A stretch of DNA of 64,000 bases from positions 1-64,000 of the forward strand of contig NZ_JAMSLW010000002.1 of the NCBI RefSeq assembly GCF_024643285.1, given 5' to 3'. A program made the position numbers and the translations under genes. Within the stretch, counting starts at the first letter, position 1; the number at the start of each line of letters is the position of its first letter. Below, piece after piece: positions 32,281-39,106 of the stretch. Origin of the DNA: Parapedobacter lycopersici. GTDB lineage: Bacteria > Bacteroidota > Bacteroidia > Sphingobacteriales > Sphingobacteriaceae. The notes under the pieces are model-generated. The model had not been told where the DNA came from. It saw only the letters and a list, made by a program, of their open reading frames with translations, and made no database searches.

Positions 32281-32324
32281 CAAAAGTACTGACGATCACT
32301 GCTCCGGTTGGTGACTTGCATCAC
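32281..32324 (-). promoter_or_regulatory. Crp-type site and promoter of the yeeE-MBL operon
   Basis: Minus-strand promoter box TACTTTTG (32281-32288) preceded, 22 nt upstream, by GTGA-CTTGCA-TCAC (32311-32324). The dyad core is the classical CRP/FNR-family GTGA-N6-TCAC, and this spacing corresponds to a class II activator position near -41. The same arrangement recurs at 33160-33203. Confidence 0.7.
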
Positions 32325-32338
32325 TTTCAGCCATTATT

Positions 32339-33136
32339 TTAACAAAGGAAAAGCTCATTAACCAGAATGTACAGGCTCATCAGCAACACAAACCACCCAA
32401 AACCTTTCTGCAGGCGGTGGCTGGGTACCCTAGCGGAAACGCCATTACCTACATAGAATCCAAGGATAGCCAGACCGGTGACCAGCAGCAGGAACCCCCA
32501 GTCGATGGGCATATTAGTCACATCACCGGTAAAACCCAGCAGGGACTTGGCGGCAATGATCAGCAGGGATGTGCCAACGGCCATCTTCATGGAGAGCCTG
32601 CTCAGCAACACCAGCGCCGGGATGATCAGGAATCCGCCGCCGGCTCCCACCAGTCCCGTCAGCGAACCAACGAGAATCCCTTCCAATAGGATCATCGGAT
32701 AATTGTACTGTATTACCGCATCATCGGGACAGTCCCTGCACGGTTTCTTGCGGATCATGGAAATGGAAGCCGCCAGCATCATCAGCGCAAAGAGCAGCAT
32801 GACCGCCACCGGCTTGCCCAGGGCAAAACCGCCTACGGTAAAGATTGGGTCCGGAATCGCCGGCACCAGGTACTTGCGCGTAGCGTACACCGTAATGATG
32901 GATGGGATACCGAATATAACGGCTGTTTTAAGGTCTACCAGCCCTTTGCGGTATTTTGGCCAGGCCCCCACCAGACTGGTAGCCCCTACAATAAAGAGCG
33001 AATAAGCCGTAGCCGTAATGGGCGGCAGGCCAAACAGGTAAACCAATACGGGAACGGTGAGTATGGAGCCTCCACCGCCGATCAGGCCGAGGGCAATACC
33101 AATAAATAATGAAGCCAGATAACCAACGAATTCCAT
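32339..33136 (-). CDS. Sulfite exporter TauE/SafE family protein
   Basis: 265-aa integral membrane protein with about eight transmembrane helices arranged as the two-fold TauE/SafE repeat: G-I-A-L-G-L-I-G-G-G-G-S-I-L-T-V-P-V-L in repeat one and G-S-L-T-G-L-V-G-A-G-G-G-F-L-I-I-P-A-L in repeat two. A cytoplasmic loop has K-K-P-C-R-D-C-P-D-D, a CxxC not essential to the family. TauE/SafE proteins export sulfite, sulfoacetate or related anions. In this operon it would expel sulfite made by the persulfide dioxygenase-like enzyme. A Crp-type site lies upstream. Confidence 0.9.
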   Translation of the reverse strand: MEFVGYLASLFIGIALGLIGGGGSILTVPVLVYLFGLPPITATAYSLFIVGATSLVGAWPKYRKGLVDLKTAVIFGIPSIITVYATRKYLVPAIPDPIFTVGGFALGKPVAVMLLFALMMLAASISMIRKKPCRDCPDDAVIQYNYPMILLEGILVGSLTGLVGAGGGFLIIPALVLLSRLSMKMAVGTSLLIIAAKSLLGFTGDVTNMPIDWGFLLLVTGLAILGFYVGNGVSARVPSHRLQKGFGWFVLLMSLYILVNELFLC

Positions 33137-33159
33137 TTGCGATTACAGTCTAACTATCG

Positions 33160-33203
33160 CAAAGGTCGCTCATCATACGGCTAATCTCGGTGACCCAGGT
33201 CAC
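33160..33203 (-). promoter_or_regulatory. Crp-type site and promoter of the tauE-like gene
   Basis: GTGACC-CA-GGTCAC (33190-33203), a perfect 14-bp palindrome with core GTGA-N6-TCAC, located 22 nt upstream of the minus-strand promoter box GACCTTTG (33160-33167, one mismatch to TAnnTTTG). Spacing identical to the site before the yeeE gene. Confidence 0.7.
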
Positions 33204-33231
33204 ACGATATATATTTTACATTACCGGTTCA

Positions 33232-33882
33232 TCACCGAAACCCATCCAGCAGCTGGATGGCATTGCGCTGGAGGGCTACTTTTCCGTGCTGCTCCATCTT
33301 TTTGAGCAGGCGCGAAATAACTTCCCTGGAAGAGCCCAGGTCGCTGGCAATCTGCTGGTGTGTGGTATAGAGCTCATTGGAGCCGGATTGCCTGCTGAGT
33401 TTTTTGAGGTGGTACTCCAGCCGCTCGTCCATGCTTTTAAACGCAATATGGTCAATGACTTCCAGCAGTTCCTCAAAACGGGAGCGGTAAGTTTCAAGCA
33501 CAAAATAATACCACGTCTTATATTCCCGCATCAGGTCATCCATCATTGCAATGGGAACGAGCAATGCAGTGGTGTCCTCAACCGCTGTCGCGAGTACCTC
33601 GCTCCTTTCCTGCTTGGTCGCGCAAATGATGGACAGCGCACAGGCACTGCCGGGTTCCAGGTGATAAACGAAAAACTCACCACCCTCTTCCCCCTGGCGG
33701 TATACCTTAACCAGGCCCTCGACGATCAGCATGGTCGACTTAAAATACTGGCCGGGTTGCATCAGCTGTTCACCCGCGGGGAAGGTCCTGACGCTGCACA
33801 CTGCCGTCAATGCATTTCGCAGGCCGGGCTCGAATTGACTGAACCGGGTGGCCAAGATGTCGTGTATATCGGTTGTTTCCAT
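33232..33882 (-). CDS. Crp/Fnr family transcriptional regulator of the sulfur operon
   Basis: 216 aa: cyclic-nucleotide-binding-like beta-roll (about 15-135), dimer helix, and a winged helix (T-H-Q-Q-I-A-S-D-L-G-S-S-R-E-V-I-S-R-L-L-K-K-M-E). The recognition helix has R-E-x-x-x-R in register with E. coli CRP Arg180-Glu181-Arg185, the residues that read GTGA; this fits the two GTGA-N6-TCAC sites found before the next genes. It lacks the N-terminal FNR cysteine cluster, so it is not an FNR-type oxygen sensor, but Cys residues lie near 20-30 and in the roll (A-C-A-L-S-I-I-C-A). First gene of the sulfur cluster; probably an activator responding to sulfide, polysulfide or a related signal (inferred). 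Confidence 0.87.
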   Translation of the reverse strand: METTDIHDILATRFSQFEPGLRNALTAVCSVRTFPAGEQLMQPGQYFKSTMLIVEGLVKVYRQGEEGGEFFVYHLEPGSACALSIICATKQERSEVLATAVEDTTALLVPIAMMDDLMREYKTWYYFVLETYRSRFEELLEVIDHIAFKSMDERLEYHLKKLSRQSGSNELYTTHQQIASDLGSSREVISRLLKKMEQHGKVALQRNAIQLLDGFR

Positions 33883-33966
33883 GATATCCGTTGCTGGTGC
33901 TGAACGTTGATAAAGTTACGCGTTTTACCGCAACGGCGCAAAATACCGGGCAGATCGCGGTACTTG

Positions 33967-34368
33967 CTAAACACCCAGTATCCACCTCACATCAAAGGCA
34001 TCGGTTACCTCAACCAGCTTTTGGCCTTCGTCAGCTACGGCAAAAAGATGCGCTTTATTAGTCTTCAGTTTTCCAATAAGCGCCTTCCGGTCATCTCTGT
34101 TTTTGCAATGCAGAAAAATAGCCAGGTAATTACCGAGCGTTCTTCCTTCGTTATGTATCAGGTCCGAACCATGGATAATGATGCGATCGGAAACAAGTGA
34201 CCCACTGACGACAGGCTTTTCCGGGTAACCCGGCAATTCCTGTTCAAACATTTCAAATTGTACGGTACCACCAAAGCAGGTTTGGTAATGGGTGAGTGCT
34301 TTCCTGCAATTGCCGGAAAACGTAATGAATACGGCACTCACCCATTTTCGACGATTAGGGTCAGCCAT
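33967..34368 (-). CDS. VOC family protein (PhnB-like)
   Basis: 133 aa. Begins with the PhnB/3-demethylubiquinone-like lead S-A-V-F-I-T-F-S-G-N-C-R-K-A-L-T-H-Y-Q-T-C-F-G-G-T-V-Q, then I-I-I-H-G-S-D-L and N-Y-L-A-I-F-L-H-C-K-N and a terminal E-V-T-D-A-F-D-V-R-W. One VOC domain; the metal ligands of glyoxalases are not all present, so a binding role is possible. Last of five closely spaced minus-strand genes (34-36 kb) beginning with an SRPBCC gene at 36050; 11 bp from the preceding gene. Confidence 0.82.
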   Translation of the reverse strand: MADPNRRKWVSAVFITFSGNCRKALTHYQTCFGGTVQFEMFEQELPGYPEKPVVSGSLVSDRIIIHGSDLIHNEGRTLGNYLAIFLHCKNRDDRKALIGKLKTNKAHLFAVADEGQKLVEVTDAFDVRWILGV

Positions 34369-34379
34369 AGCAGATCAGA

Positions 34380-34829
34380 TTAAGCATCCGGAATTTCAGG
34401 TTCTACAAGCTTCATTAATTTATCCAGCGACTCCTGCCAGCCTAAATAACACATTTCAACCGGTATTTCCGCCGGGATTCCCTCCTGCACCACCTTGAGT
34501 TCGGTGCCGCACGAAACCGCGGTTAACCATACGGTTGTAGTCATTTCTCCGGGTAAATTGGGGTCGTCGAACGTATCGCTGTACCGGATAAATTCATTGG
34601 GTTTTATTTCAAGATACGTTCCGCTGAAAGAATGTCCGTTTCCCGTGCTGAAATTAATAAACGTCATATTGTACGTCCCGCCCACCTTAAAATCCATGTG
34701 TTGTACTGTGCATACAAAACCATAAGGTGGCAGCCAGGTTGCATGGGCTACCGGGTCGGCAAATGCCCGAAATACCTTCTCCGGGCTAGCCTTGATTACC
34801 CGGTGTAATGAAACTGAATTGTTTTTCAT
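34380..34829 (-). CDS. SRPBCC/AHSA1 domain protein
   Basis: 149-aa START/Bet v1-like protein of the activator-of-Hsp90 (AHSA1) group: S-L-H-R-V-I-K-A-S-P-E-K-V-F-R-A-F-A-D-P at the start, Y-N-M-T-F-I-N-F-S-T-G-N-G-H-S-F-S-G-T-Y-L-E-I in the middle and G-W-Q-E-S-L-D-K-L in the final helix. The domain has a hydrophobic cavity that binds lipids or aromatic compounds. Member of the five-gene operon; ligand unknown. Confidence 0.85.
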   Translation of the reverse strand: MKNNSVSLHRVIKASPEKVFRAFADPVAHATWLPPYGFVCTVQHMDFKVGGTYNMTFINFSTGNGHSFSGTYLEIKPNEFIRYSDTFDDPNLPGEMTTTVWLTAVSCGTELKVVQEGIPAEIPVEMCYLGWQESLDKLMKLVEPEIPDA

Positions 34830-34865
34830 GATATTAAAATTTAATGGGTGATTAATTCATTCGTC

Positions 34866-35237
34866 TTACTTCTTTGCTTTTTCCTCATTCTCCTTTTTCC
34901 GGAATGCGACAATTTTTCTGATCAGCGCTTCGGGCAGCGGTTTATCGGTAGGAATCTGAATCACCGATTTACTGGTTTTATACCCTGCCAGATCCGCCTT
35001 GAAATGTTCCCAGAATGCCTCACTGTAGGGATGCGATATGGAGACATGTTTCGGAAAAGCACAGTAGTAGATCAAATAACCGTGGTATTTAAAACAAGGT
35101 ATCTGGTAGCTGATGCTTTCCGCCGCATCGGGTACGGTTTCGTGAATGATTTTCCGGATGGTCTGCATCCGCGCCAACGCCTCACCGCTAAATGCCCCGT
35201 AATATTCATCAATGGTTTGATAATCTGTCTTAGCCAT
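34866..35237 (-). CDS. DUF1801 (YdhG-like) protein
   Basis: 123 aa from ATG 35237 (MAKTDYQTIDEYYGAF); the longer frame to 35291 adds a segment lying inside the upstream gene. DUF1801 hallmarks: D-E-Y-Y-x-x-F, R-x-x-I-H-E-T-V-P-D-A-x-E-S-I-S-Y-Q-I-P-C-F-K-Y-H-G, Y-C-A-F-P-K-H-V-S-I and the C-terminal P-L-P-E-A-L-I-R-K-I-V-A-F-R. Related to the iron-chaperone-like Fra/YdhG group. Overlaps the preceding gene by 8 bp, hence translational coupling. Confidence 0.85.
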   Translation of the reverse strand: MAKTDYQTIDEYYGAFSGEALARMQTIRKIIHETVPDAAESISYQIPCFKYHGYLIYYCAFPKHVSISHPYSEAFWEHFKADLAGYKTSKSVIQIPTDKPLPEALIRKIVAFRKKENEEKAKK

Positions 35238-35613
35238 GTGTATGGATTTTATGGTTATATACATAAGAAATCGCAAGAATACCCAGCACAATCAGCGGCA
35301 GCAGCATAAACCCAACGTTCTGGTCTACAAATGCATGACTGATAAAGGCAAAGATTAAACTAAACGTAAGTCCTGCATACGCCCACTCCCGTAGCCTGCC
35401 CGGTGTTTTCGGGTAGGCAATGGCGAAAACACCGAGTGCTTTGGCGATGATCAGTGTATGGGCAAAGTAATCGGGGTAGCCTAACGGCTTGGTACCGGCG
35501 TTCGCGTACTCCGGCGCAAACAGCAGCGTGCTGAGCGGCATAATCCCCTCCCAAAGGATGATGATGGTGGTCGCTACCCAAAAGATAATTTTGTACTTTT
35601 TCATTTTACTCAT
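35230..35613 (-). CDS. DoxX-like family membrane protein
   Basis: 127 aa with four transmembrane helices (IIFWVATTIIILWEGIMPLS, HTLIIAKALGVFAIAYP, WAYAGLTFSLIFAFISHAFV, FMLLPLIVLGILAISYVY), the size and helix layout of DoxX-like family proteins; K-A-L-G-V and the A-Y-A-G-L-T-F segment are typical. Role unknown. It lies between an SRPBCC gene (17 bp) and a DUF1801 gene (8-bp overlap), the same trio often seen together in Bacteroidota. Confidence 0.8.
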   Translation of the reverse strand: MSKMKKYKIIFWVATTIIILWEGIMPLSTLLFAPEYANAGTKPLGYPDYFAHTLIIAKALGVFAIAYPKTPGRLREWAYAGLTFSLIFAFISHAFVDQNVGFMLLPLIVLGILAISYVYNHKIHTHG

Positions 35614-35630
35614 TATTAACGGTCTATAAA

Positions 35631-36050
35631 TCAGTTTGATTCAACAAAATTCACAAAATTGTTCAGGATGGCCTGCCATCCCTGTTTCTGAAATTCAGGG
35701 TCATTTTCTGTTTCCGCATCAAATGTGGTGGCAATGCTTGTCTTGCCGTCCTGTTCGGTAAACAGGGTGGTCGCCTTTCTCCCGTCCGGCATAGTGTAGG
35801 TAATCTCCCGATGGGGATCCACCTGATCATAAGTGCCTTCAAAGTCAAAACCGAAACTGCCATCCTTCGCTTCCATCCGATGCTTAAACTTACCACCTAC
35901 GCGCAGGTCATTTTCACTGCTTGGGCTGTGCCAGCTTGGATCGGGTGTGTTCCATTGCATAATATCGCCCGGGGTATTCCAGGCTTCCCAGACTTTTGCT
36001 ACGGGCGCATTTACTGTTGCTTCTACCGTAATTCGTGTTGCTTGTGCCAT
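35631..36050 (-). CDS. SRPBCC/AHSA1 domain protein
   Basis: 139 aa. T-R-I-T-V-E-A-T-V-N-A-P-V-A-K-V-W-E-A-W-N-T-P is the standard lead of the AHSA1 branch; D-F-E-G-T-Y-D-Q-V-D-P-H-R-E-I-T-Y-T-M and the last-helix F-Q-K-Q-G-W-Q-A-I-L-N-N-F follow. First gene of the five-gene minus-strand operon. It is divergent from a GlxA-type regulator, and a minus-strand TAATTTTG box (36083-36090) is 32 nt upstream. Confidence 0.87.
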   Translation of the reverse strand: MAQATRITVEATVNAPVAKVWEAWNTPGDIMQWNTPDPSWHSPSSENDLRVGGKFKHRMEAKDGSFGFDFEGTYDQVDPHREITYTMPDGRKATTLFTEQDGKTSIATTFDAETENDPEFQKQGWQAILNNFVNFVESN

Positions 36051-36082
36051 TGTCTTTTTTTTGTTTATTGATTTTTACAATT

Positions 36083-36090
36083 CAAAATTA
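36083..36090 (-). promoter_or_regulatory. Promoter -7 element of the SRPBCC-DoxX-DUF1801 operon
   Basis: TAATTTTG on the minus strand, exact TAnnTTTG, 32 nt before the start at 36050. No operator was found in the divergent spacer. Confidence 0.5.
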
Positions 36091-36190
36091 CAACGGGTCA
36101 GGAACTTACGGCGGTTGTGAAAATGACAATCTTAGGGGTAGATTATGACAAAACTATTTTCTACCTTGCAGTGTAATACCACTGATTGCT

Positions 36191-37168
36191 ATGCAGATTT
36201 CTGTCTTTGTACCGGAACACGGGGTAATTGAAGCGGTTACACCGCCATTCAGAACCTTCAATACCGCCAACGAGTTTTTAACCACATTTGGCAAAAAACC
36301 CGTTTTCAACGTCGAGTACGTCGGCTTAAAAGAATATGTGCCGGCAAATAACGGCGAATACACCATTAAAACCGACCGGTTGCTCAAAGACGTAACGGAA
36401 ACCGATTTATTGATTATACCACCGACATTTGGTGACACCGCCAAGGGAATCCAGGCCAATGCCGCGGCAATTCCCTGTTTTAAAAGGCTGCATGCGGGCG
36501 GATCAAGTCTTGCCAGTTTGTGTATCGGTGCATTCCTTTTAGCCGAAACGGGCTTACTTAACGGCAAAAAATGTTCTACACACTGGGCCTATATCAGCGA
36601 GTTTAAAGAAAGGTACCCGGATGTGGAAGTGGAAGATGGCGCCATCATCACCGAACACGATAATATTTACAGCAGTGGCGGGGCAAGCAGTTTATGGAAC
36701 CTGATACTATACCTGGTCGAAAAGTTCTCCGACAGGGAAACCGCCATCATGATTTCGAAATATTTTGCACTGGATATCGGTCGGGACAACCAATCGCAAT
36801 TTGCGATATTCAAAGGACAGCGGAATCACGGCGACGATGATATCCAGCAGGTACAGGATTACATCGAAAAAAACTACAGCAATAAAATAACCATAGAAAT
36901 ACTGGCCCAGTTAATTAATACGGGCCGCAGAACCTTTGAGCGAAAATTCAAAGAGGCGACCAACAATACGCCCATAGACTACATCCAACGGGTACGGATA
37001 GAAGCTGCCAAGAAATTCTTTGAAGCATCAAGACGGAACGTAAGCGAAATTATGTTTGATGTGGGGTATACGGATACGAAAGCATTCCGGGATACCTTTA
37101 AAAAGATTACGGGGCTTACACCAATTGAGTACCGGAATAAGTTCGCAAGGGTGGCCAATGAAATATAA
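36191..37168 (+). CDS. GlxA family regulator (DJ-1/PfpI + AraC HTH)
   Basis: 325 aa. Residues 1-190 form a DJ-1/PfpI-type amidotransferase-like domain with the nucleophile-elbow sequence S-L-A-S-L-C-I-G-A-F-L-L-A-E-T-G-L-L-N-G-K; C-I-G-A-F keeps the Cys of the elbow. The last 100 residues are an AraC double helix-turn-helix (ITIEILAQLINTGRRTFERK, FKEATNNTPIDYIQRVRIEA; NVSEIMFDVGYTDTKAFRDT, FKKITGLTPIEYR). GlxA-type regulators sense small metabolites and control adjacent catabolic or stress genes; the divergent SRPBCC-DoxX-DUF1801 operon is the likely target. Confidence 0.9.
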   Translation: MQISVFVPEHGVIEAVTPPFRTFNTANEFLTTFGKKPVFNVEYVGLKEYVPANNGEYTIKTDRLLKDVTETDLLIIPPTFGDTAKGIQANAAAIPCFKRLHAGGSSLASLCIGAFLLAETGLLNGKKCSTHWAYISEFKERYPDVEVEDGAIITEHDNIYSSGGASSLWNLILYLVEKFSDRETAIMISKYFALDIGRDNQSQFAIFKGQRNHGDDDIQQVQDYIEKNYSNKITIEILAQLINTGRRTFERKFKEATNNTPIDYIQRVRIEAAKKFFEASRRNVSEIMFDVGYTDTKAFRDTFKKITGLTPIEYRNKFARVANEI

Positions 37169-37249
37169 CCTGTTTTAGGCCGGCTGACCTTCGGTAATAT
37201 CCCCTCCCAGTTTGCTCCTTTCTTTTTTCTGTTAAAAAAATTACAAAAA

Positions 37250-37295
37250 TTTGCACAACCGAATGGTTGTGTTTATATTTGCAACCAAATGGTTG
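37250..37295 (+). promoter_or_regulatory. ArsR-gene promoter flanked by two palindromic operators
   Basis: TTTG (37250-37253), 20 nt, TATATTTG (37274-37281): a full Bacteroidota promoter. Two palindromes lie on it: ACAACC-GAAT-GGTTGT (37255-37270) inside the spacer and CAACC-AAAT-GGTTG (37282-37295) directly after the -7 box, with centres 26 bp apart. The placement indicates autorepression by the ArsR protein encoded at 37300. Confidence 0.75.
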
Positions 37296-37299
37296 TATT

Positions 37300-37638
37300 A
37301 TGATCGAAAGACGAGATGTTTTCCAGGCTATTGCAGACCCCACCAGAAGAATGATCATCCAGAAGCTGTCACGTGGACCGTTAAATATCGGCCAGATCGT
37401 GGAAGATTCGGGAATTACCAGGCAGGGGATTGCCAAGCACCTCAAAGTGTTAAATGAATGCGGCGTGATTTCGCTTACCCAGAAAGGCCGGGAACAATTT
37501 TGCGAAGCCCGGCTGGACCAGTTAGATGAAGTTGTTGATTGGGTAAATGCATCCCGCAGGCTGTGGAACCAGCGTTTTGAGAAACTGGACAAATTTTTAG
37601 CGGACACAAAAAACAACAATAATGAAACCACACGATAA
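37300..37638 (+). CDS. ArsR family transcriptional regulator
   Basis: 112 aa from ATG 37300 (MIERRDVFQAIADPTRRMII); the frame runs upstream through the operator, so earlier starts are unlikely. Winged helix: D-P-T-R-R-M-I-I-Q-K-L, T-R-Q-G-I-A-K-H-L-K-V-L-N-E-C-G-V-I as recognition helix, wing to about 70. It lacks the E-L-C-V-C-D-L metal-binding motif of arsenic/cadmium sensors; it belongs to the group always paired with an AHSA1/SRPBCC gene, here overlapping by 17 bp. Represses its own operon through the twin palindromes (inferred); effector unknown. Confidence 0.9.
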   Translation: MIERRDVFQAIADPTRRMIIQKLSRGPLNIGQIVEDSGITRQGIAKHLKVLNECGVISLTQKGREQFCEARLDQLDEVVDWVNASRRLWNQRFEKLDKFLADTKNNNNETTR

Positions 37639-38107
37639 AGAACTGCTGATCTCCCACTTGTTCGACGCCCCCATCGGGATCGTTTTTGATGCCTGGACCG
37701 ATCCGGAAAAGTTAACGCACTGGTATGCACCGGATGGATGTACCATAACCTACAGAACAATCGAAGTTAAACCGGGCGGGCGATTTCACTCCTGTATCCA
37801 TGATCCTGTACATGGCGAATGCTGGATCATTGGCACCTACCTGGAAATATTACCCCCCGAAAAGCTGGTTTTCACCATGCAGCTTTCCGATGAAAACGGG
37901 CACCATACCAATGCGCTGGAGGCCGGAAAGTCGGCCGACTGGCCCGCCGAAATACGAACTACCGTGACTTTCAAATCCATCGGCAACCAGACGACAGCAA
38001 CAATCCATCAAACGGTTTCAGAAACGGAAGCTAAAAAAACCGGTGCCTACCAAAGCTGGATCAAAATGTTCAACAGGCTCAACCGCCAATTAATCGCTGA
38101 ACGATGA
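37622..38107 (+). CDS. SRPBCC/AHSA1 domain protein
   Basis: 161 aa; ATG 37622 lies 17 bp inside the ArsR gene. Lead I-S-H-L-F-D-A-P-I-G-I-V-F-D-A-W-T-D-P-E-K-L-T-H-W-Y-A-P-D-G-C is the AHSA1 signature, followed by G-G-R-F-H-S-C-I-H-D-P and G-T-Y-L-E-I-L-P-P-E-K-L-V-F-T and the final Y-Q-S-W-I-K-M-F-N-R-L helix. Contains two Cys and several His at the pocket mouth, but no recognised metal site. The ArsR-AHSA1 pair is one of the most frequent gene pairs in soil Bacteroidota; its ligand is unknown. Confidence 0.88.
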   Translation: MKPHDKELLISHLFDAPIGIVFDAWTDPEKLTHWYAPDGCTITYRTIEVKPGGRFHSCIHDPVHGECWIIGTYLEILPPEKLVFTMQLSDENGHHTNALEAGKSADWPAEIRTTVTFKSIGNQTTATIHQTVSETEAKKTGAYQSWIKMFNRLNRQLIAER

Positions 38108-38547
38108 AAAAGATAATCAAGTACAACGCCGTGCTGGCAGCAACGGTGCTGGCAACCATGCTCGTAACTGCTTCCAGGGAAAAAAGCCACAGCATCAGCC
38201 GGAATAAAAAGGTGGTGATGGATTATATGGATGGATTTAATGCGGGCGACCATCAGCGGATATTGGCGTGCCTGACGGATGATGTCATATGGGAAATGCC
38301 GGGAGTCTATCTCCATTCCGGCAAAGCGGCATTTGATAAGGAAATAGAAAACGACGCGTTTGAAGGCCGGCCAATAATTCAGGTGACCCGCTTGGTTGAA
38401 GAATCGGATGTTGTCGTCGCCGAAGGCACGGTGCAGGGAAAACGGAAAGGCGGAGATCTATTTAATGCCGTTTTCTGCGACGTATTTCATATGCATAACG
38501 GCAGGATCAAAAAGCTGACCAGTTACCTGATGTTCGCCGGCCAGTAA
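38104..38547 (+). CDS. SnoaL/NTF2-like protein with N-terminal hydrophobic segment
   Basis: 147 aa; ATGA overlap with the preceding gene. Residues 1-24 are hydrophobic (ijoined signal anchor, YNAVLAATVLATMLVTAS) without a clear lipobox. The remainder is a nuclear-transport-factor-2/SnoaL-like cone: K-K-V-V-M-D-Y-M-D-G-F-N-A-G-D-H-Q-R-I-L-A-C-L-T-D-D-V-I-W-E-M-P-G-V, ending G-R-I-K-K-L-T-S-Y-L. Such folds act as small-molecule isomerases/hydrolases or binding proteins. Third gene of the ArsR operon. Confidence 0.8.
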   Translation: MKKIIKYNAVLAATVLATMLVTASREKSHSISRNKKVVMDYMDGFNAGDHQRILACLTDDVIWEMPGVYLHSGKAAFDKEIENDAFEGRPIIQVTRLVEESDVVVAEGTVQGKRKGGDLFNAVFCDVFHMHNGRIKKLTSYLMFAGQ

Positions 38548-38588
38548 CCAGGCCGGTTAACCGGGGTACTCGTTGCGGCGTTTAAAAT

Positions 38589-38632
38589 CCGAAAAGTTCA
38601 CCATGCGCATTTTCCTAAAAATGCCATCTTTG
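38589..38632 (+). promoter_or_regulatory. Shared AraC-type operator with promoter, copy 1
   Basis: CCGAAAAGTTCACCAT (38589-38604), then 20 nt, then GCCATCTTTG whose CATCTTTG (38625-38632) resembles the -7 element. An identical 16-mer with 21-nt spacing to GCCATTTTTG is at 39027-39071. ATG of the AraC-type gene is at 38641. Confidence 0.65.
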
Positions 38633-38640
38633 TCAGGACG

Positions 38641-39009
38641 ATGAAACGGGATACCTCAAAGCGAAGCAAGGAAATTACGGAAAGCTATTTCCGGTTTTTA
38701 GACGGACACATTGCCGATGTCATTTCCGGAAGAACGGCTGATTTCATGGAAATCGGCCAGATAGCACGTGAACTGTTCGTATCCCACAAACACCTGACCG
38801 ATACCGTACAAAAGGAAACCGGGGATCACCCCTGTCATTTCTACGACCTCAGAATCATCGACGAGGCAAAAAAAATGCTTTTGGAAACCGATAAACCCGT
38901 TGCCGAAATTGCAAGGATACTGACGTACGACCCTGCCAATTTCTCTAAGTTCTTCAAGAAGTTTGTCGGACAAACACCGGGTAATTTCAGAAAGGAAAGT
39001 CGGGACTAA
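38641..39009 (+). CDS. Short AraC-type (HTH-only) transcriptional regulator
   Basis: 122 aa consisting almost only of the AraC DNA-binding domain: first helix-turn-helix EIGQIARELFVSHKHLTDTV, second VAEIARILTYDPANFSKFFK, followed by the family end K-F-V-G-Q-T-P-G-N-F-R. No ligand-binding domain, so it may respond to abundance or to a partner. A 16-bp sequence directly upstream is repeated before the next gene, an SDR, which is therefore its probable target. Confidence 0.85.
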   Translation: MKRDTSKRSKEITESYFRFLDGHIADVISGRTADFMEIGQIARELFVSHKHLTDTVQKETGDHPCHFYDLRIIDEAKKMLLETDKPVAEIARILTYDPANFSKFFKKFVGQTPGNFRKESRD

Positions 39010-39026
39010 CCCTTTTTATAAAATTC

Positions 39027-39071
39027 CCGAAAAGTTCACCATAATTTAGCCGTTCAACCTTGCCATTTTTG
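39027..39071 (+). promoter_or_regulatory. Shared AraC-type operator with promoter, copy 2
   Basis: CCGAAAAGTTCACCAT (39027-39042), 21 nt, then GCCATTTTTG with -7-like CATTTTTG (39064-39071). Exact repeat of the 16-mer at 38589-38604; ATG of the SDR gene is at 39107. Confidence 0.65.
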
Positions 39072-39106
39072 CAATATCCATTGTAAGAATTAAAAAAACA
39101 ACTGAA

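Noticed and set aside
33883-33966. Third Crp-type site before the Crp/Fnr gene itself.
   Set aside because: No GTGA-N6-TCAC dyad could be found in the short spacer, so autoregulation is not claimed.
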